The notes under the pieces were generated by a model, which worked only from the letters and a program-made list of their open reading frames with translations, made no database searches and was not told the origin of the DNA. Shown one piece after another: positions 50,924 through 61,184 of a DNA stretch of 64,000 bases; position 1 is the stretch's first letter, and each line of letters opens with the position of its first letter. A program made the translations under genes and the position numbers. The stretch comes from Rhizobium sp. 16-488-2b. GTDB lineage: Bacteria > Pseudomonadota > Alphaproteobacteria > Rhizobiales > Rhizobiaceae. The stretch lies in the NCBI RefSeq assembly GCF_017741815.1, contig NZ_JAGHMF010000036.1, positions 476,177 to 540,176 of the forward strand. The letters run 5' to 3'.

Positions 50924-52390
50924 ATGAGTTTCAAAATCGCTATCATCGGCGCAGGCAGCGTCGGCTTCACGAAAAAGCTGTTCACCGACATTCTGTGCGT
51001 TCCGGAATTCCGGGACATCGAGTTCGCGCTCACCGACATGAGCGAGCACAATCTGCAGATGATCAAGCAGATCCTCGACACGATTGTTGCATCGAACAAA
51101 CTGCCGACCAAGGTGACGGCGACGACCAACCGCCGCGAAGCGCTGACTGGCGCACGCTACATCATCAGCTGCGTGCGCGTCGGCGGTCTCGAAGCCTATG
51201 CCGACGATATCAGAATTCCGCTGAAATACGGCATCGACCAGTGCGTTGGTGACACGATCTGCGCCGGCGGCATTCTCTACGGCCAGCGCAACATCCCCGT
51301 CATTCTCGACTTCTGCAAGGATATCCGCGAAGTTGCGGAGCCGGGCGCCAAGTTCCTGAACTACGCGAACCCGATGGCCATGAACACCTGGGCCGCGATC
51401 GAATACGGCAAGGTTGATACCGTCGGTCTCTGCCACGGCGTCCAGCACGGCGCCGAACAGATCGCCGAAGTGCTCGGCGCGAAGTCTGTCTCCGAGCTCG
51501 ACTACATTTGCTCGGGCATCAACCACCAGACCTGGTTCGTCGATCTGAAGCTCAACGGCCGCAAAATCGGCAAGGACGAGCTGGTTGCCGCCTTTGAGGC
51601 GCATCCGGTGTTCTCGAAGCAGGAAAAGCTGCGCATCGACGTCTTGAAGCGCTTCGGCGTCTACTCGACGGAGAGCAACGGCCACCTCTCGGAATACCTG
51701 CCCTGGTACCGCAAGCGGCCGGATGAGATCACCAAGTGGATCGACATGTCCGACTGGATCCACGGCGAGACCGGCGGCTATCTGCGCCACTCCACCGAAA
51801 CCCGCAACTGGTTCGAGACGGAGTTCCCGCAGTTCCTCGCTTCGGCCGAAAAGCCGATCGATCCGGCCAAGCGCTCCAACGAGCACGCCAGCCACATTCT
51901 CGAGGCGCTGGAAACGGGCCGGGTCTACCGCGGTCACTTCAACCTCAAGAACAACGGCGTGATCACCAACCTGCCATCGGATGCGATCATCGAATCGCCC
52001 GGCTTTGTCGATCGCTTCGGCATCAACATGGTCTCCGGCATCACTATTCCGGAAGCCTGTGCCGCGACCTGCATGGCCTCGATCAACGTCCAGCGCATGT
52101 CGGTTCATGCCGCCATCAGCGGCGACATCGATCTCCTGAAGCTCGCGGTCCTGCACGACCCGCTGGTCGGCGCGGTCTCGACACCGGAAGAGGTCTGGCA
52201 GATGGTCGATGAAATGGTTGTCGCCCAGGCGCGCTGGCTGCCGCAATATGCGGATGCGGTTCCGGCCGCCAAGGAACGTCTGGCGAAATCGACGGTGAAG
52301 ACCCGTGAATGGGCAGGTGCGGCACGCCGCAACGTCCGCTCGATCGATGAGCTCCGCGCCGAGAAGGCGGCGCTCAAGCAGGCCGTGTAA
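50924..52390 (+). CDS. agaL1: Alpha-galactosidase, glycoside hydrolase family 4
   Basis: This is a 488-residue GH4 enzyme, which cleaves by an NAD+-dependent redox elimination with a divalent metal. The Rossmann segment is IIGAGSVGF at residues 7-15. The metal-site cysteine and histidine are in LCHGVQHG (about 168-175), after NYANPMAMNTWA. The start at 50924 is internal to a longer frame whose extra N-terminus is not protein-like. Position between the AraC activator and the agp importer matches agaL1 of rhizobia. It should hydrolyse melibiose or raffinose-type sugars in the cytoplasm. Confidence 0.87.
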   Translation: MSFKIAIIGAGSVGFTKKLFTDILCVPEFRDIEFALTDMSEHNLQMIKQILDTIVASNKLPTKVTATTNRREALTGARYIISCVRVGGLEAYADDIRIPLKYGIDQCVGDTICAGGILYGQRNIPVILDFCKDIREVAEPGAKFLNYANPMAMNTWAAIEYGKVDTVGLCHGVQHGAEQIAEVLGAKSVSELDYICSGINHQTWFVDLKLNGRKIGKDELVAAFEAHPVFSKQEKLRIDVLKRFGVYSTESNGHLSEYLPWYRKRPDEITKWIDMSDWIHGETGGYLRHSTETRNWFETEFPQFLASAEKPIDPAKRSNEHASHILEALETGRVYRGHFNLKNNGVITNLPSDAIIESPGFVDRFGINMVSGITIPEACAATCMASINVQRMSVHAAISGDIDLLKLAVLHDPLVGAVSTPEEVWQMVDEMVVAQARWLPQYADAVPAAKERLAKSTVKTREWAGAARRNVRSIDELRAEKAALKQAV

Positions 52391-52409
52391 GTTCCCCGGA
52401 GGACGGGTG

Positions 52410-52441
52410 GCGATGGCGTTCCAAGGAGGGGACGCCATCGC
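52410..52441 (+). other. Intercistronic hairpin between agaL1 and agpA
   Basis: GCGATGGCGT (52410-52419) is a perfect complement of ACGCCATCGC (52432-52441), with a 12-base loop containing AAGGAGGGG. There is no T-run. Likely an mRNA-processing or attenuation element. Confidence 0.6.
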
Positions 52442-52514
52442 TGCAAGCCCGTTTCCGGATCGTTGAGGAGAACCGGGGCAGCCGACAAGCGTCCCGATAC
52501 AAAAGGGAGAGACG

Positions 52515-54602
52515 ATGAGACACTACCGCAACCTTGGCATTCTGGCCGGACTGGCGCTGAGCGTCTCGGTCCAGGCTTTGAGCGCGTACGCCTCCGAGCC
52601 GACGACACCGCCCGTTCCGCCGCAGTTTCCGGCGGAGGGCAAGATCAATTACGTATCGAGAGACTCCATCGAGGAGTTCAAGGCGCTTCCCTCGTATAAC
52701 GAACCGGAGTGGGTGAAGAAGAACTTCGTCGATACCGGCAAGCTTCCGCCCGTCAAGGACCGTCTCCCCAAGGAGCCGCTGGTCTTCAAGACTGAGAACA
52801 TGGTCGACGGCGTCGGCGTCTATGGCGACACGCTGCGCCACGTCATCGGCGGCCGGCCGGAAGGCTGGAACTACGGCGCCGGTCAAACGCAGGGCTGGGG
52901 CGGCATCGATATCGGCCTTTCCGAATGCCTGACGCGCACCGCACCGCTTTTCCAGGTCGAAGCCAAGGACACTGAGCCGCTTCCGAACCTCGCCAAGGGC
53001 TGGGAATGGTCCGAGGACGGCCACAAGCTGACCATGCACCTGATCGAAGGCGCCAAGTGGTCTGACGGCGTTGCCTTCAATGCCGACGACATCATGTTCT
53101 ACTGGGAAGACGAAGTCATCGATCCCAACGTCTCGCCGCTCGGCGGCGGCGCTTCGCCCGAGGCCTTCGGCGAGGGAACCACGCTGAAGAAGATCGACGA
53201 CTACACCGTCGAGTGGACCTTCAAGGAAGCATTCCCGAAGCAGTATCTCTACACGATGGCCTATCCGAGCTTTTGCCCGGGCCCGTCGCATATCCTGAAG
53301 CCCCAGCATCCGAAATATTCCAAGAACACCTACGACCAGTTCAAGAACGCCTTCCCGCCCGAATACATGAACATGCCTGTGATGGGCGGCTGGGTGCCGG
53401 TTGAGTATCGTCCCGATGATATCATCGTGATGCGCCGCAACCCCTACTACTGGAAGGTCGACGAGAAGGGCAACCAGCTGCCTTACCTCAACGAACTGCA
53501 CTACAAGCTCTCCACCTGGGCTGACCGCGACGTGCAGGCCGTTGCCGGCTCCGGCGACATCTCGAACCTCGAGCAGCCGGAAAACTTCGTGGCATCGCTG
53601 AAGCGTGCCGCCGAAAAGACGGCACCCGCCCGTCTCGCCTTCGGCCCGCGCCTGATCGGCTACAACATGCGCATGAACCTTTCCGGCAACGGCTGGGGTG
53701 AACCGGATGCCCGCAGCCAGGCGGTCCGCGAGCTGAACCGCAAGGAGGACTTCCGCAAGGCGATCACCATGGGGCTCGACCGCAAGGCGATCGGCGACTC
53801 TCTCGTCAAGGGTCCGTTCACGGCGATCTATCCGGGCGGCCTGTCTTCCGGCACGAGCTTCTACGACCGCAACTCCGTCGTCTACTATCCCTTCGACCTC
53901 AAGGGTGCCAAGGCGCTGCTTGAAAAGGTCGGCCTGAAGGATACCGACGGCGATGGTTTCGTGAACTTCCCGGCATCGACCGAAGGCGGCAAGAACGTCG
54001 AGATCGTGCTTCTGGTCAACAACGGCTACGCCACCGACAAGAGCCTTGCCGAAGGCGTCGTCGGCCAGATGGAGAAGCTGGGCATCAAGGTCATCCTGAA
54101 CGCCCTCGACGGTCCGAAGCGTGACGACGCGCATTACGGCGGCCGCTTCGACTGGCTGATCCAGCGCAGCTCGCCGGAACTGGCCTCCGTGGTGCAGAAC
54201 ACCGAGCAGCTCGCTCCTGTCGGTCCGCGCACCAGCTGGCAGCACCGCGCCGGCAAGGACGGCAAGGTCGACCTGATGCCCTACGAGGAAAAGCTCGTTG
54301 ATATCGTCACCAAGTTCCAGACGAGCCAGGACAACAACGAACGCGTCGAGTTGATGAAGCAGTACCAGAAGGTCGCGACTGAAAACGTCGATACCGTCGG
54401 GCTCACGGAATATCCGGGTGCGCTGATCATCAACAAGCGCTTCTCGAACGTGCCTGCCGGAACTCCGATCTTCATGTTCAACTGGGCTGAAGACTCCGTC
54501 ATCCGCGAACGCCTGTGGGTGGCCGCCGACAAGCAGGGCAAGTACGAGCTGTTCCCTGAACAGCTGCCGGGCAAGCCCGGCGAAAAGGGTCCGATCAACT
54601 AA
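52515..54602 (+). CDS. agpA: Periplasmic alpha-galactoside-binding protein, oligopeptide-binding (family 5) type
   Basis: This is a 695-residue exported protein with a signal peptide (residues 1-27). The fold is the large DppA/OppA-type binding protein, with segments such as LAKGWEWSEDGHKLTMHL and SDGVAFNADDIMFYWED. AgpA of Sinorhizobium is an unusual sugar binder of this peptide-binding family, needed for melibiose and raffinose uptake. Its length and place between agaL1 and two Dpp-type permeases match. GGGAGAGACG precedes the ATG. Confidence 0.9.
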   Translation: MRHYRNLGILAGLALSVSVQALSAYASEPTTPPVPPQFPAEGKINYVSRDSIEEFKALPSYNEPEWVKKNFVDTGKLPPVKDRLPKEPLVFKTENMVDGVGVYGDTLRHVIGGRPEGWNYGAGQTQGWGGIDIGLSECLTRTAPLFQVEAKDTEPLPNLAKGWEWSEDGHKLTMHLIEGAKWSDGVAFNADDIMFYWEDEVIDPNVSPLGGGASPEAFGEGTTLKKIDDYTVEWTFKEAFPKQYLYTMAYPSFCPGPSHILKPQHPKYSKNTYDQFKNAFPPEYMNMPVMGGWVPVEYRPDDIIVMRRNPYYWKVDEKGNQLPYLNELHYKLSTWADRDVQAVAGSGDISNLEQPENFVASLKRAAEKTAPARLAFGPRLIGYNMRMNLSGNGWGEPDARSQAVRELNRKEDFRKAITMGLDRKAIGDSLVKGPFTAIYPGGLSSGTSFYDRNSVVYYPFDLKGAKALLEKVGLKDTDGDGFVNFPASTEGGKNVEIVLLVNNGYATDKSLAEGVVGQMEKLGIKVILNALDGPKRDDAHYGGRFDWLIQRSSPELASVVQNTEQLAPVGPRTSWQHRAGKDGKVDLMPYEEKLVDIVTKFQTSQDNNERVELMKQYQKVATENVDTVGLTEYPGALIINKRFSNVPAGTPIFMFNWAEDSVIRERLWVAADKQGKYELFPEQLPGKPGEKGPIN

Positions 54603-54624
54603 GTTCTCCTCCCGAAGAAACGGA

Positions 54625-54649
54625 CCGGCCGCGCGTGATGCGCGGCCGG
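54625..54649 (+). other. Hairpin downstream of agpA
   Basis: CCGGCCGCGC (54625-54634) pairs perfectly with GCGCGGCCGG (54640-54649) over a 5-base loop. It lies 22 bases after the agpA stop with no T-run, as expected for a stabiliser of binding-protein mRNA. Confidence 0.7.
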
Positions 54650-54710
54650 GCAAGATCAACAAGCCGGCCGCACCGAAAGGCGCGACTGGCAGCAAGGAGA
54701 AACGAGCCCG

Positions 54711-55718
54711 ATGTTACGCTTCCTGCTCGTGCGCATAGCGTCCGCCATCCCCGTCCTGATCATCCTGAGCATCGTGACCTTCGCGATCATCCAGGCTCCG
54801 CCGGGCGACTATGCCGACTACATAAGGTCGCAGCTGATCAACCAGAGCGGCGCGTCCTTCGAAGCCGCCGACGCACAGGCCCAGGCCTACCGTGTCGCCC
54901 ATGGCCTCGACCAGCCGATGGTCATTCAGTATTTCGCCTGGATCAAGGGCATCGTCACCCAGGGCGATTTCGGCTACAGCATGTTCTACAACAAGCCGGT
55001 CGCCGACGTCGTGGCCGAGCGCCTGCCGCGCACGCTGCTGCTCGCGCTCGTCTGTCACATCTTCGCATCGGTTCTCGGCATCGGCTTCGGCATCTGGGCG
55101 GCCACCCGCCAGTACAGCTGGATCGACAGCCTGCTCTCGGGCGTCTCCTTCCTCGGCATGACGGTGCCGCGCTTCCTGATGGCGCTGATCATCGTCTACC
55201 TCCTCGTTTTCCACTTCAACGTCTCGGAGATCGGCAGCTTCTTCTCGCCGCAATATGGCGGAGCGCCGTGGTCCTGGGCGAAATTCGTCGACCTCGTCAG
55301 CCACGTCTGGCCCGTCGTCGCCATCGCCACCTTCGGCGGTCTCGCCTACAACATGCGTGTCATGCGCGGTAATCTGCTCGATACGCTGAATGCGCAATAT
55401 GTCGAGACGGCCCGCGCCAAGGGCCTGTCGGGCAGCGCGGTCGTGATGCGCCATGCGGTGCCCAATGCGCTGCACCCGCTCGTCATGTACCAGGGCGTCG
55501 TGCTTCCCTACATGCTGACCGGCGAAATCGAGACGGCGATCATCTTCTCGCTGCCGACAGTCGGCCCGGCAATCGTCGGCTCCATGGCGATCGGCGACGT
55601 CTATGTCACCGCTACCTTCATGATGGTTCTTTCGGCAACGCTGATCGTCGGCAACATCATCGCCGACATGCTGCTTGCCATGCTGGACCCGCGCGTCCGC
55701 CAGTACGGAGGAGCCTGA
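54711..55718 (+). CDS. agpB: ABC permease, DppB-type (alpha-galactoside importer)
   Basis: This is a 335-residue inner-membrane permease of the oligopeptide family with six helices. It begins MLRFLLVRIASAIPVLIILS, typical of DppB. The EAA loop region reads YVETARAKGLSGSAVVMRHAVPNAL. It starts 108 bases after agpA and ends one base before agpC. AGGAGA precedes the ATG. Confidence 0.92.
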   Translation: MLRFLLVRIASAIPVLIILSIVTFAIIQAPPGDYADYIRSQLINQSGASFEAADAQAQAYRVAHGLDQPMVIQYFAWIKGIVTQGDFGYSMFYNKPVADVVAERLPRTLLLALVCHIFASVLGIGFGIWAATRQYSWIDSLLSGVSFLGMTVPRFLMALIIVYLLVFHFNVSEIGSFFSPQYGGAPWSWAKFVDLVSHVWPVVAIATFGGLAYNMRVMRGNLLDTLNAQYVETARAKGLSGSAVVMRHAVPNALHPLVMYQGVVLPYMLTGEIETAIIFSLPTVGPAIVGSMAIGDVYVTATFMMVLSATLIVGNIIADMLLAMLDPRVRQYGGA

Positions 55719-55719
55719 T

Positions 55720-56853
55720 ATGCTCGCCTTCGATTCCGCTCCCCCGCCGCCGCATGAAGAGACCGTAAAGGGCCTGCAGAACGGCAATGAAAGCTATCTG
55801 TCGCTGGTCTGGCGCCGGCTACGCCGCTCCTGGACCGGCATGATGGGTCTCGTGCTCGTCGGTCTGCTGCTGCTGATGGCCGTCTTCGCCGATTTCTTTG
55901 CGCCGATGGACCCCAAGGCCACCGATACCGGCTTCGCGCCGCCGCAGATGGTGAGCTTCCACGACAAGGACGGCAATCTTACCTATCCGCCGCGCGTCTA
56001 TGCGCTCGGCGAATCCGAGGAACTCGATCCCGTCACGTTCCAGCCGATCGTCGGCCCCGATTACGACAATCCGCGCCTGCTCGGCTTCTTCGTCAAGGGT
56101 TCCGAGTACCGGCTTCTCGGCCTGATCCCGACCGATCGCCACTTCTTCGGCTCCGTCGATGGGCAGCCGGTGCACTTCCTCGGCACCGACAAGTTCGGCC
56201 GTGACGTTCTCTCGCGCGCCATCATCGGCTCGCGCATCTCGCTCACCATCGCGCTGACCGTCGTCTTCATCGTCACCGTCATCGGCACCACCGTCGGCAT
56301 GGTCTCCGGCTATTTCGGCGGCTCGTTCGATGCCTGGGTGCAGCGCTTCGTGGAGATCGTGCTCGCCTTTCCGCAGCTGCCGCTCTATCTGGCGCTGACC
56401 TCGCTGATCCCGGTGACGGCGCCGACCAATGTTTTCCTCGCCTTCGTCATCGTCGTCATGTCGGCGCTCGGCTGGGCGCAGATGTCGCGCGAGGTGCGCG
56501 GCAAGACGCTGGCGCTCGCCCGCATCGACTATGTGCGTGCGGCCATGGCCGTCGGCGCCACAGACTGGCGCATCATCTTCCAGCACATCTTCCCGAATGT
56601 GATGAGCCACGTCATCGTTGCCGTCACGCTGCATATCCCGAGCGTCGTGCTGCTCGAATCCTTCCTCGGCTTCCTCGGCTTCGCCGTGAAGCCGCCGCTG
56701 ATTTCCTGGGGGCTGATGTTGCAGGACACCGCCAACTATTCGGTGATCGGCACCTATCCCTGGATCCTCGCCCCCGTCGGCTTCGTGCTCGTCACCGTCT
56801 TCGCGTTCAACGCGCTCGGCGACGGTCTGCGCGATGCGGTCGATCCCTATTGA
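55720..56853 (+). CDS. agpC: ABC permease, DppC-type (alpha-galactoside importer)
   Basis: This is a 377-residue DppC-like permease. The N-terminal cytoplasmic tail (about 40 residues) and the first helix are followed by an unusually long periplasmic segment (about residues 65-150). The core permease domain follows, with LGTDKFGRDVLSRAIIGSRISL and the EAA-type loop DYVRAAMAVGATDWRI. GGAGGAGCC precedes the start. A 15-codon longer frame overlaps agpB and is rejected. Confidence 0.92.
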   Translation: MLAFDSAPPPPHEETVKGLQNGNESYLSLVWRRLRRSWTGMMGLVLVGLLLLMAVFADFFAPMDPKATDTGFAPPQMVSFHDKDGNLTYPPRVYALGESEELDPVTFQPIVGPDYDNPRLLGFFVKGSEYRLLGLIPTDRHFFGSVDGQPVHFLGTDKFGRDVLSRAIIGSRISLTIALTVVFIVTVIGTTVGMVSGYFGGSFDAWVQRFVEIVLAFPQLPLYLALTSLIPVTAPTNVFLAFVIVVMSALGWAQMSREVRGKTLALARIDYVRAAMAVGATDWRIIFQHIFPNVMSHVIVAVTLHIPSVVLLESFLGFLGFAVKPPLISWGLMLQDTANYSVIGTYPWILAPVGFVLVTVFAFNALGDGLRDAVDPY

Positions 56854-56867
56854 TTGAGGTGAAGAAC

Positions 56868-58535
<1,668 letters not shown>

Positions 58536-58556
58536 TTGCCAATGCCGGAGGATATT

Positions 58557-59927
58557 ATGGCAAGAAACCCCAAGATCACCTTCATCGGAGCTGGTTCCAC
58601 CGTCTTCATGAAGAACATCATCGGCGACGTGCTGCAGCGGCCCGCGCTGTCGGGCGCGACCATCGCCCTGATGGACATCAACCCGCAGCGCCTGGAAGAA
58701 AGCGCCATCGTCGTCAACAAGCTGATCTCGACGCTGGGCGCAAAGGCCAAGGCCGAGACCTATTCGGACCAGCGCAAGGCGTTGACAGGTGCCGACTTCG
58801 TGGTCGTGGCCTTCCAGATCGGTGGCTATGAGCCCTGCACGGTGACCGACTTCGACATTCCGAAGAAGTTCGGCCTGCGCCAGACGATCGCCGATACGCT
58901 TGGCGTCGGCGGTATCATGCGCGGCCTGCGCACCGTGCCGCACCTGTGGAAGATCTGCGAAGACATGCTCGCGGTCTGCCCGGAAGCGATCATGCTGCAA
59001 TACGTCAACCCGATGGCGATCAACACCTGGGCGATCGCCGAGAAGTATCCCACCATCAAGCAGGTCGGCCTCTGCCACTCGGTGCAGGGCACGGCGATGG
59101 AACTCGCCCACGATCTTGATATCCCCTACGAGGACATCCGCTACCGCTCGGCCGGCATCAACCACATGGCCTTCTACCTGAAGTTCGAGCATCGCCAGCC
59201 CGACGGTTCCTACAAGGACCTCTATCCGGATCTCGTGCGCGCCTACCGCGAGGGACGTGCGCCGAAGCCGGGCTGGAACCCGCGTTGCCCGAACAAGGTG
59301 CGCTACGAGATGCTGACCCGCCTCGGCTATTTCGTCACCGAAAGCTCCGAGCACTTCGCCGAGTACACGCCCTACTTCATCAAGGAAGGCCGCGAGGACC
59401 TGATCGAAAAGTTCGGCATCCCGCTCGACGAATATCCGAAGCGCTGCATCGAGCAGATCGAGCGTTGGAAGGGCCAGGCGGAAGCCTATCGCTCGGCCGA
59501 CAAGATCGAGGTCAAGCAGTCGAAGGAATACGCGTCCTCGATCATCAATTCGGTCTGGACCGGCGAGCCCTCCGTCATCTACGGCAACGTCCGCAACAAT
59601 GGCTGCATCACCTCGCTGCCTTATAATTGCGCCGCCGAGGTTCCCTGCCTGGTCGATGCATCCGGCATTCAGCCGACCTTCATCGGCGATCTGCCGCCGC
59701 AGCTCACCGCACTGATGCGCACCAACATCAACGTCCAGGAACTGACGGTTCAGGCGCTGATGACGGAAAATCGCGAGCACATCTACCACGCCGCGATGAT
59801 GGACCCGCATACCGCGGCCGAACTCGACCTCGACCAGATCTGGGCGATGACGGACGAACTGCTGGCCGCGCATGGCGATTGGCTGCCGGCATGGGCACGC
59901 ACCGCCCGCAAGGTTCAGGCCGCCTGA
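58557..59927 (+). CDS. agaL2: Alpha-galactosidase, glycoside hydrolase family 4 (MelA-like)
   Basis: This is a 456-residue GH4 enzyme. The NAD-binding segment is FIGAGSTVF at residues 8-16 and the metal-site motif is GLCHSVQGTAMEL, after YVNPMAINTWA. It is closer in motif pattern to MelA alpha-galactosidases than the first GH4 gene, which reads CHGVQ. GGAGGAT lies 5 bases upstream. It is the last gene of the agp operon and ends before a strong terminator. Two GH4 paralogues flanking the importer match agaL1/agaL2 of Sinorhizobium. Confidence 0.88.
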   Translation: MARNPKITFIGAGSTVFMKNIIGDVLQRPALSGATIALMDINPQRLEESAIVVNKLISTLGAKAKAETYSDQRKALTGADFVVVAFQIGGYEPCTVTDFDIPKKFGLRQTIADTLGVGGIMRGLRTVPHLWKICEDMLAVCPEAIMLQYVNPMAINTWAIAEKYPTIKQVGLCHSVQGTAMELAHDLDIPYEDIRYRSAGINHMAFYLKFEHRQPDGSYKDLYPDLVRAYREGRAPKPGWNPRCPNKVRYEMLTRLGYFVTESSEHFAEYTPYFIKEGREDLIEKFGIPLDEYPKRCIEQIERWKGQAEAYRSADKIEVKQSKEYASSIINSVWTGEPSVIYGNVRNNGCITSLPYNCAAEVPCLVDASGIQPTFIGDLPPQLTALMRTNINVQELTVQALMTENREHIYHAAMMDPHTAAELDLDQIWAMTDELLAAHGDWLPAWARTARKVQAA

Positions 59928-59959
59928 CCAACTCTCTCCCGGTCACGGCCTCAAGAAGT

Positions 59960-59986
59960 CCCGCGGCTCAGCCGCGGGGCTTTTTT
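59960..59986 (+). terminator. Rho-independent terminator of the agp operon
   Basis: CCCGCGGC (59960-59967) pairs with GCCGCGGG (59971-59978) over a 3-base loop. GC and then six T residues follow. Confidence 0.9.
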
Positions 59987-60130
59987 GGATGTTTGATCTC
60001 AGATTTGGGAAGACTCGGCGAAATCGGTGCCTTCGGCACTCCGACTGTATGATCGAAAACTAGCTGAAAATGGAGTGGCTTGCGCTCCAGCTTCGATAGC
60101 ATGTACAACGCTTCGCCAGCTTTGTCTCGC

Positions 60131-61159
60131 TCAGCGCGCCACGGCAAGTTCAAGCCCTTGTCGCAGGTCGCCGCCGCCGGCAAGCGACAGGATGTCGTCG
60201 AAGGGAAGCGGACCGGAAAATTCGCCGTGTTGTGCAAGCTGTCCGGCGATACGCTGGACGGCGTCGTTATAGGGTGTCGCTATGCTGTGCAGGCGGCCGA
60301 GCAGGACGATCTCGCCGTTGAGGAAATCCACCTCGCTCGATGCACCACGGGTGAAGCTTTGCCAGGTCGATTGCTGACCGGGATGGATGCCGCTGTTCTC
60401 AGCCACCCGCCAGTTCGAAATATCAATGCTGCGCTCAGCTGGCGCGGCAAGCCTGTAGCCGGCTGCCTGAAGTGCAAGCCGCGCCTCTTCCACCAGAGCT
60501 TCGCCGATCTCGCTCCTGAGATCCGCAGGGCCATGAAACAGTTCCAGCACGTTGCGGGCATTGTGAAGCAGTTTGGCCGATTTCCAGCCGGTTATCTCGC
60601 CCGTCGTTTCAGCGAGGTAACCGGCCCGGTTGAGGTCCGCCGCAATGCGGTTGCTCGTCTCGTCGCGCCCCTTGGGAAAACGCCCGATCGTCACGACGCC
60701 GACTTCAGGGTCGCCACCGCACACGACACTCCCGGTTTCGGTAAACCGGGCCGGCGTCATGATGCTCGCGCCATAGACATGGGCGAAGGTTCGAAGCGCC
60801 AGCGCTTCGGTTGCCAGGCCGTTCTGGAAGGTGACGATTGGAAGGATGGCGGCCGCCGGATCGGCTGTGCCTGAAACGCTGCGCCATGACCAGAAGGCAA
60901 GCGCGCCCGCCGCATCCTGCGACTTGACGGTCAGGAGCAGGATATCGTCAGGCGCCAGTTCGGGCGGATCCGAGAGATCGAAAGCGTTGAGCTTCAGCTG
61001 CTGTGTGCCTGTCGGCCGCCGGTAGCTCAATCCGTGTTGACTGATGTGGCTGATCTGTGCACCGCGACCAACCAGGGCGTAGGGAATGCCGGTCAGTTCG
61101 AACTGCGCCGCAAGGCTTGCACCGACCGCGCCGGCTCCAATGATTACATAGCGTGTCAT
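60131..61159 (-). CDS. Ketopantoate reductase-family (ApbA/PanE) oxidoreductase
   Basis: This is a 342-residue NADP-binding protein with GAGAVGAS at about residues 7-14 and a C-terminal helical domain as in PanE. The internal lysine region reads GWKSAKLLHNARN, like the PanE catalytic Lys/Asn segment. The start at 61159 follows AAGGACAAAGAC. It lies 26 bases after the flavin monooxygenase gene, as the last member of a leftward operon with an Fe-chelate-type transporter. In that context it may reduce a 2-oxo product of the monooxygenase rather than ketopantoate (inference). Confidence 0.85.
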   Translation of the reverse strand: MTRYVIIGAGAVGASLAAQFELTGIPYALVGRGAQISHISQHGLSYRRPTGTQQLKLNAFDLSDPPELAPDDILLLTVKSQDAAGALAFWSWRSVSGTADPAAAILPIVTFQNGLATEALALRTFAHVYGASIMTPARFTETGSVVCGGDPEVGVVTIGRFPKGRDETSNRIAADLNRAGYLAETTGEITGWKSAKLLHNARNVLELFHGPADLRSEIGEALVEEARLALQAAGYRLAAPAERSIDISNWRVAENSGIHPGQQSTWQSFTRGASSEVDFLNGEIVLLGRLHSIATPYNDAVQRIAGQLAQHGEFSGPLPFDDILSLAGGGDLRQGLELAVAR

Positions 61160-61184
61160 GTCTTTGTCCTCGCCTTGTCCTTGA

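Noticed and set aside
52374..54695. A 773-codon open frame on the minus strand across agpA and flanks
   Set aside because: It is antisense to the well-supported agpA binding protein in GC-rich DNA. Its product lacks domain features and its composition is typical of a shadow frame.
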